DNA of 64,000 nt. It comes from Gyrodactylus bullatarudis (Eukaryota > Platyhelminthes > Monogenea > Gyrodactylidea > Gyrodactylidae). The stretch is from the NCBI GenBank assembly GCA_012064415.1, contig SSNU01000119.1:310001-374000 (forward strand). The letters run 5' to 3'. The notes under the pieces are model-generated. The model worked only from the letters and a program-made list of their open reading frames with translations, had not been told where the DNA came from and searched no databases. Of the stretch, positions 56,026 to 64,000 are shown piece by piece. Numbering within the stretch: the first letter of the stretch is position 1; each line of letters opens with the position of its first letter. The position numbers and the translations under genes are program-made.

Positions 56026-59000
56026 TCAAAAGACAGAGTCAAACTGATCTATGAAGGAATGATTCACCTCGATAGTATGCTTTGAACCGATTTGATCGAG
56101 GATACGGTCTTTAAGAGACTTTGTTGCCATGCTGGTATTGTTATTATTTAGCTCTGTTCGGCTACGTGAAAAGTTATTTAAACGATTACTCTTGACTGTG
56201 GGAGGTTGGCTCTCTTCAATCGGTCTTTTGTGGCGAGATTTTCGTCCCTCTGTGTCTGGAAATAGAAGCAATTTTTCAATAAAGTAACTTTACAGATTAA
56301 TTTGGGAATGGTCTTGTGGTTAAAAATGAAACACATGCCTGACTTCCGGGTTTCATCTCAAACTTTTTTTAATCAAACTTTTCTAATAAATTTAAATCAA
56401 TAAATGCTTGAAAATTATAAATACATACACAAAACGATAAATTAGTTTATAAGAAAAATTTAAGAAAAAATACACGCAAGAAAAAGAGAGTGGTGTGTTT
56501 AAAACTAAATAGAAACAGGGTTTAATTAATGACAAAAAAATATCTTGTTATTTCTTTCTTTCTAAGCATTCGTATATAGACAAAATGGTTCGTTAGTGAA
56601 ACCAAACCTTTTTTATGTGTCTAGAAATCAGAGTAAATAAAAACCATCTTGCATGCTCTCTCTGTTAAATGTAAATGAGCATGTCGTCTGAGCAGTCTCT
56701 TGTCCCTAGCTAGGTTTACATGCAATAATAACTCGGCTTTTCAACATTAGAGTTATAGAATAAATTTCAAAATGCAACAAAATGGTGTATAGAAATCACA
56801 AAAACTAATGTTGATAATCGTTTCATTTAATTCACGACTTGACTGACAAGATCAACATAAGCTCTGTTTTTTTTCATTGATTATAATAATAAAATATATA
56901 TATTTACTGAAATAAAAGAAGGTTATGTTGAGAAAATATAAAAAAAGTTTGAATGCACTGCAAGGTGTATATAAGTATGCACTAAAAATGATCCTCTAAT
57001 CAGGGCCTGATATGCATGATATGAGGAATTTCACACTTACAAGGATTCAAAATAATACAAGGATCAGTTGGGTTCATAACAAAGTTTGAGTTTGAGAAAT
57101 AGTTTGGATGGTCTATTAGGAAATTATCAAACTTTTCTGTATGAAACCCAATCATGGGTCGATCATCAGGAAGTCCTATGTTCCAGGATAGATAAATGTT
57201 TATATATATATGGGTATATATGTGGGTATAATACATCATATAAAAACTACAAAAACATTTATGATATTCTAATTTGAGTATACAATATGGAATGAGCATG
57301 AATAACACAGATGTCAAGCTGAGGTTGATGAGAATTTACTATTTTGACAAAAAACTCAATATTTTTCTCTGAATAGTCAGGAACAAAATTATCTTTTGAT
57401 TCCCTTACCAAAATAAGTGAGCGAATTCGAATCTAAATTCATGAAATATCCCAAGTTTTGAAAGATTCAACATTTTCGGAAATCCTTTTGTTTTAACAAC
57501 TTGTTAGAAATTTCGAAAATACTGCTCCATTTGGCCATCTACAGAAATTTTTTGGGAATTCTCAACTTCAAATCATAAATGCCCGTTAAGATATTTTCCA
57601 CTAAAATACTTCTGATCGATTAGCTAGTCTGGTAATGGTGAAAATTATGCTTTAGTCAAGTGAAATGTTCAGATATCATGATCGTTTTGATCCCAAAGAC
57701 GTCTACAAACTTGGCTTCTAATCAGCTGAATGATATCACATTAAATTTTGGCCTTTCACGACCAGATTAATGAGACTCTTTGATAAAATGAACTTCTTCT
57801 GAACAAATAAAAATTGAACGAGTTCATGAATCAAACTTTGTTAGCTTACAATTTAGTTGATAACATCAAAAGGATGCTATACAAGCTTCTTCTACCTTCA
57901 TCATTTGTATATGATGATGACTTTGATAAATCGGGTCAAGATACATGCTTTCTAACGCATCGAAATCATTTCTATCTCACACTTCTAATCCAGTTCAAAG
58001 TGTAAAAGGATGAGAATAAAAAACATCTTTCATACATTTACCCCTTCCCAAATCTTCATCAGAAGTCATATGAATTTTAATTTTTTTAAGGGGAGGATGA
58101 AACCTGATCAATATCAGGAGTGTGTATATTTGAAAATCACCTCTCAATTTGAATAATAGATTTTGTAGAATAAACTCGTGACCTACTCGTGAAAACAAAG
58201 AGGTAACTAAACTATAATTCTTCAGTTGTAAAAATATTCGGATGAACAGATTTCTTACAATAATGATAATATTTATAGCTATCGACTGCTAAGGAAACCC
58301 TAAGGAAAGATTACAAGGATTACAACTGTTGGGGAATGAGATTGCTTGAAAAAAATCTTTAATAAGCTAGGCAAACAAAAGGCTCCGGATTTGTTAATAG
58401 GATTCCATGATGATTGAATTAAATACAAGTTAATTTATTATTATCTATTAATAATTAGTTGAAAAGGCAAAATGTCCTTTGGTTATGAATCAAACAGGGA
58501 GGAGTACGATCGACTATTTCTCTAGGTCACTTACTATGAGACCAGGAATCTCAAAATGCCTCTCTGAATTAAATCGTTATCATTTGATTTCTTTTCGCGG
58601 GTTCAATTCAACTCTTTTAAAATGATTTACAAATGATTTACAAACCTTTTGGTAGAAGAAGACGAATAATTTTTGTTATTTCAAGTAATAAATTAAATTG
58701 CGTTTGTTAATGCAACTATCAAAGGTGTAATCTAACAAGAGAAAACTTTTAGACATTGATACTGGTTGATTTTGGAAATTGCGCCAGATTAAAATAATTC
58801 CATTCTTCTGAACTCTTCATATCAAGTCAAAGTAAAAAAAAACAGGCAAAATAGCGTGTAGCGAATGAACTTTACGAGTTGATAATAACTTGAATAATAT
58901 TATTTCAACGAAAAAAAATTCTCTATTCGTTTCATACGGCGAAGAGAAAAAAAACAAAATTAGTTGAACAGAAAAAATATACCTGTACTGATGTTAATTA

Positions 59001-62000
59001 AAAGTGCACGGTTTATTTCTTTTTGTAAGTAATCTTTTGCATTTACTCAAAGACTAGATTCATTTTTCTCATCAGATACTCGACACCTTGTGTGTGTGAA
59101 TCTTGAACTCTTTAGTATGACCGAGGAGGGCTAGAGAATGGCTCTTCTTCTTAAGATGATTGCACTGATGCAAAAGTGAATTCTAATTCGAAAAGTAAGC
59201 TTAAATGTTTCTTATGTGGAAGAAAGTGATCATTTGAATTATTATTATTGTTACACTCGCTTGAGCGATTTCTAACATCTGCAGGTGTGAGAAGACGAGT
59301 TAAATCTCCTATGAACATGGAGTGGAGAAGAAAAGATTTTCATGAAGAATATTTCAAATTTCTAGTTAATTTTTAGGACCCCCATGAGACACGAAAACCG
59401 ATTATCTCCATAAGACTTTAGATAAATTTGTCAAAATTTCATCGATTTTCAAGTAGGGAAAATGATCAAAATTCAATTTCAATACGATGATGGGAGATTA
59501 TTGAGATCTGATACAGCAAATTTGATATCTATGTCAAATTGTGAGCCTAAAAATCAACTTTTGTTCCCTCTGTCAATTTGTAAAATGGGAATATGCCATT
59601 ATTTTCTTAGTTAAAATTGATTTTTTTAGAATATTTTTTCTTCATATTACATTACTTTTGACGATTTAGTAAAGACCACACTTTCCTAGTGGGTTTCTAG
59701 TTTAAAAGCAAAAAGTGTTTGAAAAATCAACTAATATAATTTTGATCGAAAGAATGTACTTTTATAAACAGAGAATATCTGTTTAATTTCTATAGTTTAA
59801 ATAATAACCATACCTTAAAGGCAAGAAAGTATTATTCGAGATGTTGAAAAAATTATCAGCAATGTCGTGAAAAATTACCAGACACAAATCTAACGTTGGG
59901 CTAATTGACTATGGTGCAGGCCAATTGGTAAAAATTTCTTCAAAGCACACACATACACAGATCTTTGCTTGATAAGAAAAGATTAATATTTTATCGTGGA
60001 ATCTGACTTGAAAACACCTTTTCTCTTTAAATATTCCCTTCAATTCTGCCTATAAACATACTGGGAGATAAGAAAAAATACACCACGAACACGATTGATT
60101 AGAGGAATGGTTGCAGTTGAACATCTTGTGATCCAAGGAATGCACTCAAAAAGTTTCATCAAACGAACTGTTTTATTATTTTTCTGCCTGATTGGAAACT
60201 ATTATCTAATTGATTGTGTAGTTAAAGAAACCAATTAGTTTCTTTAAGACTATAAGGTTTTGAAAACAAGAATAAAATACCTTGAGCAGTAAATGTAGAG
60301 TAAGACACTCTGATAAATGGCAATAATCCAGAGAAAAATGAGTCATCACCAAGTCAATGTTTGATAGTAGATGATTTCACTGAAATTGTTTAACTAGGCG
60401 CTTCTTTCTTCTTGCTGATGATGTAAGGTATTTGACAAATGCAGGACCGAAGCGTTCTTAAAGAGGCTTTTGAATAATGACTGGTTTTTATAGTATTTCA
60501 ATTAGATTATGCTTTTATCAATGGATTTCTCTCAATTGTGACATTGGTGAAGATGAAAAGATTTGAAGCATATCGATACTGTATTTAGGCAAAAATCGAG
60601 CTAGCTGAGTGATCCAGCAATAACCAAGGAAATGGTCCAAACTCGGAGAAAATTATTGGAAATGAAAAAATGGAAAACATAAAAAGAGTTACAGTTTAAC
60701 TTTTAAGCCGATAGAGTCTCTTTCTTGAGGTTTGATTTCAAAGTCTAAATGAAGTTTACATGAGAGATACAAACCTGCGTATGTACCACCATTACTCTGG
60801 TACAAGATCTTAAGAATAGATGAATTATTAATATACACAAATTGTATAGTTTATTTGAAACATTTTCAAGAGAGAATGGTATTCTGATCAATTTCTTCGA
60901 GCTATATAACACAGAAAGAGAGCAGCTAATTCATGAAGTTTTAAAGTAAAAGGGCGGTGATTCATTCACATTGACAATTGAAAATACAGTCATATTCAAG
61001 TCATTGAGCTATTTTTCTGCAGTAAACTATTTTATTCTTGACTAATCCACACACCGTAATATCATGTATAATATATATATTAGAAAGAGTGTTCTTTTTT
61101 CAGATCACAAGGGTTTTTTATTTCTTACAAGAATTTAAAGTGCAAAAAGAATTAGAATTAGTTTTTGCAAAAGAATTAAAATCTTGATCCAAAAATTGGC
61201 CATCTTTTTAAGCCATAGCAGATAGAATTCAGCTAATTACATATTCAAATTCTACAGGTAAAAGTTATCCTACTTCATAAAAGCTTTTTGAATGGAAGAT
61301 CTAAGTGAAAGATTATTTAGTCGTAAATTAAATGAGAAAATGCAATTTCTAAAGCCTAAGGGTACAAAAGTTGATTGATTCATGAATGAGGACTCACTTG
61401 TACGATTTGATTCATCATGAGCATTAAAGTCATCGCTGTTGACTTTGGTGTAGTCATTCTGGGGTACAGGGGAGAAATCCTTTGTGAGGAATATGCTTCT
61501 GGCCTTTGGCGTAATCTGGGGACTGTTACTGTCTGAGTTGACAATGGTATTACAAGTTAGCTGGCTCATAGCTGGATTATGAGTTGTAGGCTTGATTCCA
61601 GCATCCGAATTGATGTTTGTCGAGTCAGAATTGAAACTCTCGACATAAGTATCCTTGGAGAATTTCAGGTCATATTCGGGAAACTTTTTCGGTGTCTTTG
61701 CGAGGTTATTGTAGTGACTTGGGAAGTTGGGTTGCTTCTTGTAATCACGTTTCCTCAGATACTTTGAGAACCAACAAAATAGCCCTGTTAAACAGAGAAG
61801 AATGAGGAAATTCAGAATCCCAAGGCTTATAACAGCAAAGATGAGACCTTTTGTTGTCTCAGAGTCCTTTTTCAACTCGTCAGAATCATTTCCTGTCCTC
61901 TCTTCAATCAACATTGAAGGTAGCAAGTTTTCCCCTTCCACGGCCTCATTAAACCTCTGAATAATAATGCCATTCGTTGAAGTAGGCTGCTTTGTCGTTG

Positions 62001-63243
62001 TTGTTGTTGACTGTACTATTGTAGATGGTTTATTGGTCGTCGTTGTAGTAGAAGTGGTTGTGGTAGAAGTCTTTATTGCAGTAACTGGAAGAACTTTTGT
62101 AATTATCGGATCATGCCAACAGTTGAGGACATCGTCTTTAATTAATGTCTTGAAGTCATCATCAACCTGGGGGCTTATCTTACAGTCTGAGTTGGAAAAT
62201 GTCTGAATTGTTGGTGTCTGCTTCTGCAAGACGTACGAGTTGATTGATTTTCCTTCAGACTTGACATCTGGGTAGAGGACAAATTCAGGACTCAAGGTTG
62301 AGTTCTCTTGATAGCAAACTGGAAATGAGGCAGACCATTTACGACAGACGTAAAAGTCAGAGCACTGGTTCAATTTTATCGACCAATTCTTGAAGGGTAG
62401 CCAGAGTCGCTGGAAAGAAGCCACCTTGTTCGACTCTTCACAATAAATGTTCAGTCGAAAGTATTTATCCCTAACTTGTTTTGTGATGAGAGAATCCGTT
62501 GGCATCAGCCCGATATCTGACCACTTTTTCGGATTCCACAGGCTCAAGGATACTAAACCATCTTGCCCAATTAGAGAGAGGAAATCTGAGCTTTTAATTT
62601 CCTTAAAATGAATGTACGTTATCGATAGAGAAAAGTTTATCTCCAAGCTTGCCTCCAAGTTGGCTTCAATATCCTTCTTGACTTGCCTTAAAAGTCTTTT
62701 TATAGCGCCGTCTTCAATACCCATGGCCCTTTTGCGATCTTTGGTGTTTTCTGTTCTTAAAAAGATTTTTACATTCTTCTGATTCGGTTTCTCATTGTTC
62801 AGGGGTTTAATGAAATACGAGCATTGGATGTCATGCAGAAAATCTCTCGGAAATGACTCAAGGCAATCCAACGACTCAGATGTTCTCTTGATGTAACAGT
62901 GGATACTTTGACATTTCATCTGTTCTGAGAGGACCGTACCCCGGGGACGTTCTGTAGCGAAAACTTTGGAGTTTTCCGGTTGGAGATAATTATCCGGCAC
63001 TTCACCTTCTGAATGTATTTCAGTGGGATCTTGGAAATGATCCAGTTCCCCAATATAATGCATGGAATCGTAGTTTAGATCGTTTTCATGGAAAAACTTT
63101 CCACTCTCTTCTGTATCACCAATAACCAGGCTGTCGATAAGGGGTAGATAACTCTCGGTCACTTGCTGTTCAGCATGTCCAAACAATACTGACAAAAGAC
63201 AAAGAAATATAAAAGCAGATTGACTTTCTTCTCTTGAATTCAT
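56026..63243 (-). CDS. Single-pass membrane protein with Thr-rich stalk, unknown family
   Basis: Exon 1, 63243-61398, gives 615 codons plus one base. It holds a signal peptide (hydrophobic core AFIFLCLLSVLFG, residues 10-22), an ectodomain of about 365 residues with about a dozen cysteines (CQSIHCYIKRTSESLDC), and a Thr-rich stalk (about 389-425, runs of TTTTT). A transmembrane segment (about 466-493, IFAVISLGILNFLILLCLTG) leads to a Ser/Asn/Pro-rich cytoplasmic tail. The frame runs on to a stop at 61270, but a strong donor (A|GTGAGT) at 61397 joins in phase to an acceptor before 56255. The second exon, 56255-56026, adds NTEGRKSRHKRPIEESQPP to DQFDSVF. Total 691 codons plus stop. The 5.1-kb intron join is inferred. 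An acceptor (atttcag) lies 17 nt upstream of the ATG. I recognise no known domain. It could be a mucin-like receptor or adhesion protein. Confidence 0.6.
56256..61397. other. Long intron (inferred) of the unknown membrane-protein gene
   Basis: 5.1 kb of AT-rich sequence with no exon that I can support on either strand. Open frames at 57000-57317, 57086-57277, 57814-58005 and 57995-58198 are low-complexity, mutually overlapping and without family resemblance. Confidence 0.4.
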
Positions 63244-64000
63244 TATATCCCAACCGGCTTCTGAAATCTGTATTTAGAAATAAAATTTTTTTTTATTATT
63301 TTAAATGATTTTCATATTATATTTTAAATTTGTTTAGAAATTACCATACGGGGAAAATCATTATAAAGAAATTCCAGACATGTTTAAAGTTGCCGGGACT
63401 ATAGTTCAGTGAAATAAACAATTGGATTTTTTCAATAATGTGAATTTTCAGATCGAAAAATAATGCAATAGAAAAATTATAAAACTAGCTCTCTTCAGAA
63501 CCTATCGCAGTAAACATTAAGAAATACCCCAATATTGCAAATTGAATTAAAAACTTTATTGGCCATCGACTCTCGAACGTGTTTGAGTAAAGATCAATTT
63601 TAAAAATATCACTTTACCAGCTTAATTGATTTTATATGGCTCAGAAGAGGCAAGGATTTATATTCTTCATCTTATTGAGTTACCAAAGAAAGATTAAATT
63701 TCAAATTCTGTGAAGAAAAATCACAAATTGAAGATATCAAGAGTTTTTTAGACGCAAATATGATATCGAAAGGTAAATCAATCATCTCCGTTGGTCGATA
63801 CCTGATAAGAATGAAATCAATTTCTCGAGTAGTCGATTAAACGAATTTTGATATCATTTTCATTTCAAGGTTTCGAAAGATGATTGAAGAAGTTTTATTC
63901 ACAAAAATACCAATATCGAATAGCGAATTGTTTGGTCTTAAATCTACATTTACAATTTTTACAAAAAAATCATGAAGTGAACCCTGAAAAATTGTTGGAA
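63244..64000. other. 5' flank of the unknown membrane-protein gene
   Basis: No further exon was recognised. A pyrimidine-AG acceptor reading tttcag lies next to 63260 on the minus strand, just before the start codon, so a 5' untranslated exon upstream or a trans-splice site is possible. Confidence 0.4.

Noticed and set aside
57000..57317. 105-codon frame on the minus strand
   Set aside because: Composition is that of AT-rich non-coding DNA (repeated YTHIYTHIYINIY), it overlaps other frames, and it shows no homology.
61270..61397. Read-through C-terminus of the membrane protein ending at 61270
   Set aside because: Not excluded, but the strong GTGAGT donor and the phase-matched exon at 56255 give a more protein-like tail.
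1..64000. CRISPR arrays, bacterial operons, viral genes
   Set aside because: No regularly spaced repeats, no Shine-Dalgarno-led gene strings and no viral protein families were seen. The only reverse transcriptase is of the Penelope type.

Overview
This is a stretch of metazoan nuclear DNA: AT-rich, with GT-AG spliceosomal introns, animal gene families (neurobeachin, integrin-linked kinase, an MPP-type MAGUK, a DSL Notch ligand, an HMGB protein) and a heavy load of eukaryotic transposon debris. Many introns are ultrashort (27-44 nt) next to introns of several kb. Two same-strand gene pairs sit only about 110-180 nt apart, and two first exons open at a splice acceptor with no ATG. That combination would fit a flatworm or another animal using spliced-leader trans-splicing. 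The taxonomic assignment is an inference, not something the sequence proves.

Layout. 1-5.7 kb: no gene, but a tRNA-like SINE head, a Penelope-like (PLE) 3' end and a pogo/Tigger transposase relic. 5.7-8.9 kb (+): a MAGUK of the MPP2/MPP6 type. 9.3-11.8 kb (+): two homologous EF-hand exons separated by two foldback MITEs. 12.4-15.3 kb (-): integrin-linked kinase (ILK), six exons. 15.4-16.3 kb (-): the rRNA methyltransferase RRP8, directly upstream of ILK. 16.4-17.5 kb (+): the WD40 protein DCAF7/WDR68, divergent from RRP8. 18.0-20.2 kb (-): three small genes of unknown function. 20.7-42.8 kb (+): a complete neurobeachin gene of 29 exons. I could join these in frame into 2,605 codons although its introns hold a PLE, PLE fragments, hAT-like MITEs and a 1.6 kb foldback element. 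43.2-43.8 kb (-): a two-box HMGB protein, divergent from SRP19 (44.0-44.4 kb, +). 45.5-54.6 kb (+): a compact DSL-domain Notch ligand with seven exons. 56.0-63.2 kb (-): a single-pass membrane protein of unknown family with a threonine-rich stalk.

The genes do not form one pathway. MPP, ILK, the DSL ligand and the unknown membrane protein act at cell contacts or the cell surface. Neurobeachin works in membrane trafficking, DCAF7 is a WD40 scaffold, and RRP8, SRP19 and HMGB are housekeeping proteins. The observations most worth following are: possible operons with a start codon supplied by trans-splicing, the micro-introns, hammerhead-ribozyme-like motifs in the PLE copies, and hAT-type MITEs with intact 8-bp target duplications, one of them a mosaic copy.
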